64,000 nucleotides of DNA from Pseudoclavibacter helvolus (GTDB lineage: Bacteria > Actinomycetota > Actinomycetes > Actinomycetales > Microbacteriaceae). The notes beneath the pieces are model-generated. The model did no database searches. It was not told the DNA's origin and saw only the letters and a list, made by a program, of their open reading frames with translations. The translations under genes and the position numbers were made by a program. The number at the start of each line of letters is the position of its first letter. Position 1 is the stretch's first letter. The stretch covers positions 124,001 through 188,000 of the forward strand of contig NZ_JACHWJ010000001.1 in the NCBI RefSeq assembly GCF_014191305.1. Direction: 5' to 3'. Below are positions 15,684-23,779 of this stretch, piece by piece.

Positions 15684-16832
15684 CTAGCGGGTCTCGTCCG
15701 GGGCCCTGTCGGGCGCCTGGGTGAGGTCGGGGAGGATCCCGCCCTCGGTAAGTTGTTTTGCGAGTCCCGCGCCGTCAGGAGCGTAGACCCACGGCACTGG
15801 CGCGTTCTTGCGCCAGTGAGCACTCGCGGCACGCCCGCCGGCGAGTACAGCCTCGCTCGTCGACAACTGCCTGATGGCGATGGCGAGCACCCGGTCAGGA
15901 TGGCGGCTCGTGAACTCGCCGTAGATCTGCTCGTCGTGCTGGCCGTCGTCGCCGACCAGGATCCACTTGATGTCGGGGAATTCGCGCGCGAGGCGGTCGA
16001 GGTTCGAGACCTTGTGCTCGAGCCCTGACCTGAAGATGCGCTCGGGCGTTGGTCCCCAGTCGGTGAGAAGCAGCGGTCCTGCCGGGTAGAGATTGCGTCC
16101 GAGGAAACGCGCGAGCGTCGGAGCCACGTTCCATGGCCCTGTCGAAAGGTAGACGACCGGCGTCTCGCTGCGCCCGAAGGAGGTCAGGATGCGCTCTGAC
16201 AGCACGTTCATGCCTGGCGTCGGCGTGCGGGCATGCACGTCGAGCACGAAGGTGTTCCAAGCCGCGAGCATGGGGCGGGGGAGTGCCGTCACCATGACCG
16301 TGTCGTCGATGTCGGAGAGGAGGCCGACGCGCTGGTCATCGGCGACGATGAAGACAGGGGCCTCGCTGGTCTGCCGATCGAAGCTCTCGAACGTGATCGT
16401 GTTCCACCCAGGCGCGAGGTTCGCCGGCAGGTTGATATCCACGATGCCGCCTCGGTCGGCCTTGACTGGGTGCCTGACGCCGTCGATGATGACCGTCGCT
16501 GGCACGTTGCCCGCAGAGACCCGCGCGAAACTGCGCCACCCGCGCACGACGGACTCGCGCCGCTTGCGGCGCAGGAGTCGGGAGAGGCTGAATCTCCGTC
16601 GGTTGCCTGGGGGCGCCATGTGGACCCGCGCGAGCGCGCGAACCCACGTCGTGGTCCCGTATCCCGTGTACGGCTCAAGGACCGTGAGATAGCCGCGCTT
16701 TCGGACCAGCTTGACGCGCACGAGGCGGACGCGGTCCTCGATTCGGAAGGCGTTCGCAATCACGGCTCGCACAGGCCTGAGCCCAAGGAGCCAGCGTTCG
16801 AGCGGAGACTGGGCGTCGGAGGTCGGCGTCAC
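15684..16832 (-). CDS. App1-like phosphatase (DUF2183, phosphatidate phosphatase catalytic domain)
   Basis: The protein has 382 residues. The C-terminal half (about 170-345) is the App1/DUF2183 domain of the HAD superfamily with the catalytic motif LLSDIDDTVMVTAL. Further blocks are VVYLSTGPWNVAPTLARFL and KWILVGDDGQHDEQIYGEF. The N-terminal half has a small beta domain (VRGWRSFARVSAGNVPATVI). The yeast homologue dephosphorylates phosphatidic acid; the bacterial substrate is not established. It starts (GTG) 4 bases after the DedA gene stop, so the two are one operon and probably share a role in lipid handling. Confidence 0.85.
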   Translation of the reverse strand: MTPTSDAQSPLERWLLGLRPVRAVIANAFRIEDRVRLVRVKLVRKRGYLTVLEPYTGYGTTTWVRALARVHMAPPGNRRRFSLSRLLRRKRRESVVRGWRSFARVSAGNVPATVIIDGVRHPVKADRGGIVDINLPANLAPGWNTITFESFDRQTSEAPVFIVADDQRVGLLSDIDDTVMVTALPRPMLAAWNTFVLDVHARTPTPGMNVLSERILTSFGRSETPVVYLSTGPWNVAPTLARFLGRNLYPAGPLLLTDWGPTPERIFRSGLEHKVSNLDRLAREFPDIKWILVGDDGQHDEQIYGEFTSRHPDRVLAIAIRQLSTSEAVLAGGRAASAHWRKNAPVPWVYAPDGAGLAKQLTEGGILPDLTQAPDRAPDETR

Positions 16833-16836
16833 CCGC

Positions 16837-17577
16837 TCATCCTCGCACGCCGGCGGTCTCGGCGTCTGTGCTGTCGGCGCCTCGGCTGGCCGAGTCGCTC
16901 TGGTCTGCGCCTGTCCGCTCGGCCTGGGCGCTGGCGGTTGCCTCGTCGAGGTCGCGGTTCATGACCTTCCCGATCGAGCGCTTCACGAGCCACATGATGA
17001 AGAGGAAGGCCACGATGATGCCGACGAAGAGATAGCCCGCCCAGTGCAGCGACGAAGAGAGCTCGCGGAAGCCCGCAGAGGCCCCTGCCGCGGCGCTGAC
17101 GTAGGCCGTGGACCAGATGACGCACGCGGGAATGGTCCACGCGAGGAAGCGCCGGTATGGCATGCCGGCCATGCCAGCCGTGAGCGGCACGAGCGAGTGG
17201 AGCACCGGCAGGAAGCGTGAGATGAGGACGGCCGGGCCGCCACGGCGCTGGATGAGGAGTTCGGCGCGTTGCCAGCGCTCGTCGCCGAGCCATCGGCCGA
17301 CGCGGGAGGCGTGGATGCGAGGGCCGAACGTGTGACCGAGCCAGAAGCCGAAGGATTCCCCGAGGAGGGCTCCGATGATCGATGCGGCGATCGTCAGTAC
17401 CCAGGGGAGGGGCGCGTCGATGCCGGTGCTGAGGGCCAGGAGGACGGTCTCGCCAGGCACGATGAGCCCGATGAGCACGCTCGTCTCGAGCAGGATTGCG
17501 ACGCCGACCAGCACGATCCGCCAGACGGGTGGCACGGATTCGATGTACTGGAGCGCAGTCTCGATCAGCTCGTTCAT
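16837..17577 (-). CDS. DedA-family membrane protein
   Basis: This 246-residue VTT/DedA protein has ETSVLIGLIVPGETVLLALS (about 31-50), GESFGFWLGHTFGPRIHASR, and the second-repeat motif ISRFLPVLHSLVPLTAGMAG with its characteristic Arg and Pro. About five helices are visible. A charged tail of about 45 residues rich in Ala, Glu and Asp closes the protein. DedA proteins are linked with lipid scrambling and membrane potential. It is the first gene of a two-gene operon with the App1-like phosphatase. Confidence 0.9.
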   Translation of the reverse strand: MNELIETALQYIESVPPVWRIVLVGVAILLETSVLIGLIVPGETVLLALSTGIDAPLPWVLTIAASIIGALLGESFGFWLGHTFGPRIHASRVGRWLGDERWQRAELLIQRRGGPAVLISRFLPVLHSLVPLTAGMAGMPYRRFLAWTIPACVIWSTAYVSAAAGASAGFRELSSSLHWAGYLFVGIIVAFLFIMWLVKRSIGKVMNRDLDEATASAQAERTGADQSDSASRGADSTDAETAGVRG

Positions 17578-17667
17578 GCTCTGTTCCCCGCATCCATGAC
17601 CGAGACTCTATGGCCCGAACTTTGGTGTCCCTGGGGATTCTGCTCCGTTATCATTTCGTTACACGCA

Positions 17668-17680
17668 CTACATTATGTAG
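17668..17680. promoter_or_regulatory. Palindrome CTACATTATGTAG upstream of cydA
   Basis: This is a perfect 6+1+6 palindrome in a less GC-rich part of the 249-bp gap between the divergent DedA and cydA genes. A further ATGTAG lies at 17736-17741. It may be an operator for a redox or oxygen regulator of the cytochrome bd operon, but no family consensus is recognised. Confidence 0.4.
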
Positions 17681-17826
17681 AAAAGCCTGGTCTGAGTACG
17701 AAACTCTGCTAACTAAGGGTGGCCTATTCGACACGATGTAGTAGTCGCAGCGGCGTAGCATTGGGCTCAGGAATCGCGCTGCGATTCCGGGGCCTCGCGC
17801 CCACCCCAGACGCATCAGGAGGCCTC

Positions 17827-19254
17827 GTGGACGCCCTGCTGGATCCACTCATTCTTGCGCGATGGCAGTTCGGTGTCACGACCGTCTACCACTTCCTCTT
17901 CGTGCCCGTCACGCTCGGGCTCGTTCTCGCCATCGCGATCTGGCAGACCGCCTGGGTGCGCACTGGCAAGGTGACGTACCTTCGCCTGACGAAGCTGTTC
18001 GGCAAGATGTTCCTCATCAACTTCGCCATGGGCGTCGTCACGGGCATCGTGCAGGAGTTCCAGTTCGGCATGAACTGGTCCGACTACTCGCGGTTCGTCG
18101 GTGACGTCTTCGGGGCTCCGCTCGCGTTCGAGGGGCTCGTCGCGTTCTTCCTGGAAGCGACCTTCATCGGCCTCTGGATCTTCGGCTGGGACAAGCTGCC
18201 ACCGAAGCTGCACCTCGCCACCATCTGGCTGACGATGATCGGCACCTGGACTTCCGCCTACTTCATCCTCGCCGCCAACGCGTTCATGCAGAACCCGGTC
18301 GGCTACGAGATGAACGAGGCCAACGGAAGGGCCGAGCTCGTCGACTTCGGTGCGGTCCTCACCAACCCGGTAGCAATGGCGGCCCTCCCGCACACGATCT
18401 TCGCGTCTCTCATGGTCGGGGCGGCCATCATCATCGCGACCGCGGCCTGGCACCTCAAGCGTGACCAGAACCACGACGTCATGCAGCCCGCCCTGAAATT
18501 CGGCCTCTGGTTCATGCTGGTCGGCGGCGTCGGCACGATGCTCAGCGGTGACCAGCTCGGCCTCGCGATGGTCGAGGCGCAGCCCATGAAGATGGCTGCC
18601 GCAGAAGCCCTCTACACGACCGCCACAGGCGCGAACGCATCCTTCTCGATCTTCACGTGGGGAACGCCGGACGGCTCCTCAGAACTCTTCTCCATCCGCA
18701 TCCCGTACCTCCTGTCGTTCCTGTCGACGCACACCTTCGACGGTACGGTCGAGGGCATCAACGACCTGCAGGCGCAGTACACCGCGCTCTACGGGCCCGG
18801 CGACTACGCACCGGTCATCTGGGTCACCTACTGGGCCTTCCGCTGGATGATGGGCTTCGGCATGGCCTCCATCGCCGTCGCGGTTGCCGGTCTCTGGGTC
18901 ACGCGCAAGAAGGCCAAGAACCCGCCGAAGAAGTGGATGTGGAACGTCACGATCCTCACGGTGCTGTTCCCCACGCTCGGCATCACGGTGGGCTGGATCT
19001 TCACCGAGATGGGCCGCCAGCCCTGGCTCGTCTTCGGTCTGCTCAAGACCGAGGCGGGGGTGTCGCCGAACGTGAGCGGGCTCAGCGTGCTGATCTCCCT
19101 CGTCGCCTTCACGCTTGTCTACGCGATCCTCGCGGTTGTCGAGGTCAAGCTGCTCCTGAAGGCAGCGCAGGAGGACCCACCAAGTTTCGATTCCAACGCA
19201 GATGGCACCGTCGACGACGTTGCCGACGTCAAGGTGAAAGCGAGCGTCTACTGA
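17827..19254 (+). CDS. cydA: Cytochrome bd quinol oxidase subunit I
   Basis: This 475-residue integral membrane subunit carries haems b558, b595 and d and oxidises quinol, reducing O2 to water without proton pumping. Key blocks are VYHFLFVPVTLGL (axial His), EGLVAFFLEATFIGLWIFGW with the conserved Glu, GDQLGLAMVEAQPMKMAAAE, and the GRQPW motif in EMGRQPWLVFGLLKTEAGVS. The Q-loop between helices 6 and 7 is of the short type. I chose GTG 17827 because a perfect AGGAGG lies 4 bases upstream (17817-17822); the frame is open back to 17719. It overlaps cydB by one base. Confidence 0.96.
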   Translation: MDALLDPLILARWQFGVTTVYHFLFVPVTLGLVLAIAIWQTAWVRTGKVTYLRLTKLFGKMFLINFAMGVVTGIVQEFQFGMNWSDYSRFVGDVFGAPLAFEGLVAFFLEATFIGLWIFGWDKLPPKLHLATIWLTMIGTWTSAYFILAANAFMQNPVGYEMNEANGRAELVDFGAVLTNPVAMAALPHTIFASLMVGAAIIIATAAWHLKRDQNHDVMQPALKFGLWFMLVGGVGTMLSGDQLGLAMVEAQPMKMAAAEALYTTATGANASFSIFTWGTPDGSSELFSIRIPYLLSFLSTHTFDGTVEGINDLQAQYTALYGPGDYAPVIWVTYWAFRWMMGFGMASIAVAVAGLWVTRKKAKNPPKKWMWNVTILTVLFPTLGITVGWIFTEMGRQPWLVFGLLKTEAGVSPNVSGLSVLISLVAFTLVYAILAVVEVKLLLKAAQEDPPSFDSNADGTVDDVADVKVKASVY

Positions 19255-20282
19255 TGGATCTGCCCGTCCTCTGGTTCTGGATCGTCGCCTTCTTCTTCGT
19301 CGGGTACTTCGTGCTTGATGGCTTCGACTTCGGCGTCGGCATCGCCCTTCCCTTCATCGGCAAGGACGACACCGACCGTCGCGTGCTCATCAACACGATC
19401 GGTCCGATCTGGGACCTCAACGAAACCTGGGTCATCGTCGCAGGGGCCGCGCTCTTCGCGTCCTTCCCCGAGTGGTACGCCACGATCTTCTCCGGCTTCT
19501 ACCTGCCCTTGCTGCTCATCCTGCTGGCGCTCATCGTTCGAGGGGTTTCGTTCGAGTACCGCCACCAGGGCAAGGGCGTCGAATGGACCAGGTGGTTCGA
19601 CTGGATGATCTTCGTCGGGTCTGCAGTCCCGGCTCTCCTGTGGGGTGTCGCGTTCGCCAACATCACGCAGGGCCTCGCGCTCGACGAAAACTTCAACTAC
19701 ATCGGCTCGTTCTTCGACCTGCTGAACCCGTACGCGCTTCTCGGTGGGCTCACCACGCTCACGCTGTTCTTCTACCATGGGCTGGTGTTCATCACTCGGA
19801 AGACCGAAGGTGACATTCGCGACCGTGCACGATCCCTGGCGCTCAAGGTCGGCGTGGTGGTCGCGGTGCTCGCCATCGCGTTCCTCGGCTGGACGGTTGC
19901 CGCCCACTTCTCGGTCGCGGGGCTCATCCTCGCGCTGCTCGCGGTCCTCGCGTTTGTCGGCTCCTATGCGACCACTCTGCTGCGACGCGACGGCATCGCC
20001 TTCGCGCTCGGTGCCATCACGGTTGCCGCGGCTGTGCTGACGCTCTTCGCGTCGCTCTTCCCGAACCTGCTGCCGAACACGCTCGACCCGTCGAACCCCC
20101 TAACGATCACGAACGGCTCATCGAGCGACTACACGCTCGGCATCATGAGCTGGGCGGCGCTCATCATCGTCCCGTTTGTGCTCGCCTACCAGGCGTGGAC
20201 CTTCTGGGTCTTCCGCAAGCGCATCAGCCGGAAGACGATCATCGGTGACGCACACGAGGAGCCAGCGGCCGTCGCCGCCTAA
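19254..20282 (+). CDS. cydB: Cytochrome bd quinol oxidase subunit II
   Basis: This 342-residue, eight-to-nine-helix partner of CydA starts MDLPVLWFWIVAFFFVGYFV with the conserved GFDFGVGIALPFIG and NTIGPIWDLNETWVIVAGAA (acidic residues of the proton path). Then comes LIVRGVSFEYR. The ATG shares one base with the cydA TGA, and the next gene (cydD) begins 3 bases after its stop. The longer open frame reading back to 18657 is only a shadow over cydA. Confidence 0.95.
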   Translation: MDLPVLWFWIVAFFFVGYFVLDGFDFGVGIALPFIGKDDTDRRVLINTIGPIWDLNETWVIVAGAALFASFPEWYATIFSGFYLPLLLILLALIVRGVSFEYRHQGKGVEWTRWFDWMIFVGSAVPALLWGVAFANITQGLALDENFNYIGSFFDLLNPYALLGGLTTLTLFFYHGLVFITRKTEGDIRDRARSLALKVGVVVAVLAIAFLGWTVAAHFSVAGLILALLAVLAFVGSYATTLLRRDGIAFALGAITVAAAVLTLFASLFPNLLPNTLDPSNPLTITNGSSSDYTLGIMSWAALIIVPFVLAYQAWTFWVFRKRISRKTIIGDAHEEPAAVAA

Positions 20283-20285
20283 CAC

Positions 20286-21956
20286 GTGAAACCTCTCGAC
20301 CCCCGACTCCTCAGCCACGCCGCGTCGGCACGAAGCTTCTTCGTGCTCGGCGCGGCGCTCGGCGCGGTGCAGACAGCGTCCATCATCGGCTTCGCCTGGC
20401 TGGTCACGCACCTCATCGTGTCGGCCATCGCCGGCGAACGCGTTGAAGACCTGCTCCCGTGGTTCGGCGCGCTGCTCGCGGTGATCGCGGTGCGCAGCGC
20501 TGCGACCTGGGGTATGGAGGCCATCTCGGCGCGAGCCGCTGCCAAGGTCAAGAGCGAACTCCGCTCGAAGCTGCTCGCCTCGGTCGCGAAGCTCGGCCCC
20601 GCCTGGCTCGCGGGCACGTCGAGTGCGCGGCTGACGACGCTCGCTGGGCCTGGGCTCGGTGCGCTCGACACCTACTTCGCGAAGTACCTGCCGCAGCTCA
20701 TCCTGACGGCGATCGCGACACCCGTGCTCATCGTCGTCATGGCGATGTGGGACCTCCCGTCGGCCATCACGGTCATCATCACCTTGCCCCTCATCCCGAT
20801 CTTCATGATCCTCATCGGCTGGGCGACTGAAAAGGTGCAGCAGCGGCAGTGGACTGCACTGTCGACGCTCGCCACGGGGTTCCTGGAAGTTGTCGAGGGC
20901 CTCTCGACGCTGAAGATCTTCGGCAGAGCGCAGCGGCAGCCCGCGCGCATCCGCCGCGTCACCGACGACTACAGGGTCGCGACCATGAAGGTCCTACGGC
21001 TCTCGTTCATGTCCGGGTTCGCGCTCGAGTTGCTCGCGAGCCTGTCCGTCGCCCTCATCGCGGTCACCATCGGCATCCAGCTCATCAACCGCGACATGAC
21101 GCTCGAGGTCGGGCTGTTCGTGCTGCTGCTCGCTCCCGAGGTCTACCTGCCGTTGCGGCAAGTCGGCGCGCAGTTCCACGCGGCCGCGGATGGCGTAGCG
21201 GCCTCGGAAGATGTGTTCTCGGTCATCGAAGCGGCTGAGGAGGCGCCGCGGGATCCACAGGTGCTCGCGACCGGCCGCTCGACCGAAGCACCCGAGCGCG
21301 CAGGCGGAACCGATGGAGGCCTCGAATTACGTCACGTGACGGTCGGATACGAAGGACGGCCGGTCCTGCTCGACTACAGCCTCGGCGCCCCCGCCGGCGA
21401 AGTGACGGCGATCGTCGGCCCGTCCGGTGCAGGCAAGTCGACCCTGCTGGCGGTCGCGCGCGGCGCCGTCGAGTCCGAGGGATCCGTGACGATCGGCGGT
21501 GAGCAGCTGGGCGGTGAGTCCCGAAGGGCGGCCATCGCCTGGATGGGCCAATCCCCGTCGCTGATCGAGGGAACCGTCGCCGAGAACGTGGCGCTCGGAC
21601 AACCGGATGCGAGCCAAGATGAAGTGCGCGCAGCCCTGACCGCTGCCGGCCTCGAGTCGCTCCACGGCGAGCGGATGCTCGGTGTCGCGGGCGCTGGGCT
21701 GTCCGGCGGGCAGTCCCAGCGCGTGGCCCTCGCGCGCACGCTCCTGCGCGCGCGGCGACTGGATTGCCCAGTCGTGCTCTTCGACGAGCCGAGTTCAGCA
21801 CTCGACGCCGAGACCGAGCGGCGAATCGCGGACGCCTTCCGGAGCCTCGCCGACGAAGGCCGCGTTGTCCTCGTCGTCAGCCACAGGCGCGCGCTCGTCG
21901 CGTCCGCCGACTCCGTGCACACGATCGAGCGGCTCGAGGCGGTGGCACGCGCATGA
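20286..21956 (+). CDS. cydD: ABC exporter subunit CydD (cytochrome bd assembly)
   Basis: The protein has 556 residues: a six-helix membrane domain (1-310) followed by an ATPase domain with Walker A AIVGPSGAGKSTLLA, signature LSGGQSQRVALARTLL, Walker B CPVVLFDEPSSALD, and switch His in VVSHRRAL. Together with CydC it exports glutathione/cysteine-type thiols or handles haem, which is needed to assemble cytochrome bd. It starts GTG 20286 right behind cydB and overlaps cydC by 4 bases (ATGA). Confidence 0.93.
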   Translation: MKPLDPRLLSHAASARSFFVLGAALGAVQTASIIGFAWLVTHLIVSAIAGERVEDLLPWFGALLAVIAVRSAATWGMEAISARAAAKVKSELRSKLLASVAKLGPAWLAGTSSARLTTLAGPGLGALDTYFAKYLPQLILTAIATPVLIVVMAMWDLPSAITVIITLPLIPIFMILIGWATEKVQQRQWTALSTLATGFLEVVEGLSTLKIFGRAQRQPARIRRVTDDYRVATMKVLRLSFMSGFALELLASLSVALIAVTIGIQLINRDMTLEVGLFVLLLAPEVYLPLRQVGAQFHAAADGVAASEDVFSVIEAAEEAPRDPQVLATGRSTEAPERAGGTDGGLELRHVTVGYEGRPVLLDYSLGAPAGEVTAIVGPSGAGKSTLLAVARGAVESEGSVTIGGEQLGGESRRAAIAWMGQSPSLIEGTVAENVALGQPDASQDEVRAALTAAGLESLHGERMLGVAGAGLSGGQSQRVALARTLLRARRLDCPVVLFDEPSSALDAETERRIADAFRSLADEGRVVLVVSHRRALVASADSVHTIERLEAVARA

Positions 21957-23632
21957 CCCGAATCCAGGAACGACCATCCGCCGATGAGCGCCGCATCCTC
22001 CGTCTCGCGATGCCCTCCGCCAGACGCCTGTGGCCGTCGATCGCCATCGGGCTGCTCAGCGCCATCTGCGCGGTAGCCCTCTTGGCGACGAGTGCCTATC
22101 TGCTCACGCGGGCATCGGAGATCATCCACATCCTGCTGCTTGGCATCGCCATCGTCGGGGTCCGCGCGTTTGCTATCGGGCGGGCCGTCTTCCGCTACGT
22201 CGAGCGACTCCTCGGGCACGACGCCTCATTCCGGCAGCTCGCGGAGTTGCGAGTCGGCGTCCTCGAACGACTCATCCCGCTCGCCCCTGCCGGGCTCGCC
22301 ACGCATCGCCGCGGCGACCTCCTGACCAGGCTCGTGAGCGACGTCGACGAGCTGCAGTTCCTGCCGCTGCGCGTCGCGCAACCGCTCATCATCGCTGGGC
22401 TCACATCCGCGCTCTCCGTCATCGGCATCTGGCTCGTGAGCGCACCGGCTGCGATCGTGCTCGCCATCTGCCTTGTGATTGCCGGCATCGTCGCCACGAC
22501 GACCAACCTCGCGATCTCGGGGCGCGCCGATCGCGAGGCGGCCCCTCTGCGCGCGGCCCTCAACGACCGCATCTACGAGACCGTCTCCAACTTCGAGACG
22601 CTCGAAGCCTACGGAGCGCTCGGCGCGAAGCTGGCCGAGGTCGATGCCGCCGATGCGAGGCTGCGCGACGCACTCGTCGCCAGGGCCAGGGGGAGCGGAG
22701 CCGTCGCGGGACTCGTGATGCTCTTCTCTGGGCTCGCGACCGCCGGTGCGCTCGCCGTGGGCATCAACCCGACGGTCGACGGCAGCCTGCTTGCGCCCAT
22801 GCTCACGCTCATCGCGCTGGTGCCGATGGCGCTGTTCGAGATCTTCGCCCAGGTGCCCCAGGCGGTAGCGGCATGGCGCCAGGTTCGGGCCAGTGCGGCC
22901 CGCGTCGCCGACGTCGCCCCCGGAGAAGCGCCGAGCAGCCTGCCAGACGCCCAGCCCTTGCCCGCACAGCGCGCCGACGTGAGTCGGCCCGTAACGCTGA
23001 CCCTCGACAACGTCTCCGCCTCCTGGCCGGGCGCGGTCGAACCTGCGATCCGGGGCATCTCCCTCGAGCTGGCACCCGGCGACCGACTGCTTGTCGAAGG
23101 AGAATCGGGCGCGGGTAAGACGACGCTCGCGAACGTGCTCGTGCGGTTCCTCGACTACGAAGGGTCCTACCGGCTCAACGGTGTCGAGGCGAAGGACTTT
23201 GCGCCGGCACAGGTGCGCGCAGCCGTCGGACTCATCGAGCAGCGGCCCCATATCTTCGACGAGAGCATCAGACAGAATCTGCTCTTCGCGAAGCCAGACG
23301 CCGAAGACGGTGAACTCGAAGCGGTGCTCGGCCGCGTCGGGCTTGGGTCGTGGCTCGACGAGCGAGGTGGACTCGAGGCCAGAGTGGGCGAACACGGCTC
23401 CCTCGTCTCTGGCGGACAGGCACAGCGCATCGCCCTCGCGAGGGGCCTCCTCGCGGGCTTCCCTGTGCTGGTGCTCGACGAACCAACGGCCAATGTCGAC
23501 CCTGGGCTCGCCGACCAACTGGTCGCGGAGCTGCTTGATGCATCCGGTGCCGAACGATCGGTCGTGATCATCTCGCACACCCCCGTCGACCCGGCGCTCG
23601 TCACACGCGCGCTTCGCCTCGGCGGCGAGTAG
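21953..23632 (+). CDS. cydC: ABC exporter subunit CydC (cytochrome bd assembly)
   Basis: The protein has 559 residues: a membrane domain with RAFAIGRAVFRYVERLLGHD (a CydC hallmark) and RRGDLLTRLVSDVDELQFLP, then an ATPase domain with Walker A LVEGESGAGKTTLANVL, signature VSGGQAQRIALARGLL and Walker [13 protein letters not shown]. The switch His lies in IISHTPVD. The start ATG 21953 overlaps the cydD stop, and the frame reading back to 21764 is rejected. It is the last gene of the cydABDC operon. Confidence 0.93.
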   Translation: MTRIQERPSADERRILRLAMPSARRLWPSIAIGLLSAICAVALLATSAYLLTRASEIIHILLLGIAIVGVRAFAIGRAVFRYVERLLGHDASFRQLAELRVGVLERLIPLAPAGLATHRRGDLLTRLVSDVDELQFLPLRVAQPLIIAGLTSALSVIGIWLVSAPAAIVLAICLVIAGIVATTTNLAISGRADREAAPLRAALNDRIYETVSNFETLEAYGALGAKLAEVDAADARLRDALVARARGSGAVAGLVMLFSGLATAGALAVGINPTVDGSLLAPMLTLIALVPMALFEIFAQVPQAVAAWRQVRASAARVADVAPGEAPSSLPDAQPLPAQRADVSRPVTLTLDNVSASWPGAVEPAIRGISLELAPGDRLLVEGESGAGKTTLANVLVRFLDYEGSYRLNGVEAKDFAPAQVRAAVGLIEQRPHIFDESIRQNLLFAKPDAEDGELEAVLGRVGLGSWLDERGGLEARVGEHGSLVSGGQAQRIALARGLLAGFPVLVLDEPTANVDPGLADQLVAELLDASGAERSVVIISHTPVDPALVTRALRLGGE

Positions 23633-23779
23633 TCTTGGGCGTTGGTGTGGAACGCGAAGAGCCCCGTGCTTCGCGAAGATGCCCGTCGAATGCGGCGGGT
23701 CCGCCCTCCGTGCAGCAAGGCGACGCGGTGAGACCTATCCACCGCCGAGCAACCTGCAAGAAATTGGAAGAGGAAATCT
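23633..23779 (+). other. Structured leader region upstream of leuS
   Basis: This is a 147-nt gap between cydC and leuS with several hairpins: CGCGAAG/CTTCGCG at 23653-23659 and 23669-23675, and GCGGTG/CACCGC around 23728-23748. No T-box consensus, SRP-RNA core or leucine-rich leader peptide was found. It may hold the cydC terminator and the leuS promoter/leader; GAAGAGGAAA just before the GTG is the ribosome site. Confidence 0.4.

Noticed and set aside
18657-19253. Upstream extension of cydB through cydA
   Set aside because: Out-of-frame reading of conserved cydA sequence. The cydB family begins at the ATG at 19254.
23640-23760. SRP RNA or T-box riboswitch before leuS
   Set aside because: The conserved SRP core (GGTCAGGTCCGGAAGG-like) and the T-box consensus (TGGNACCGCG) are absent.
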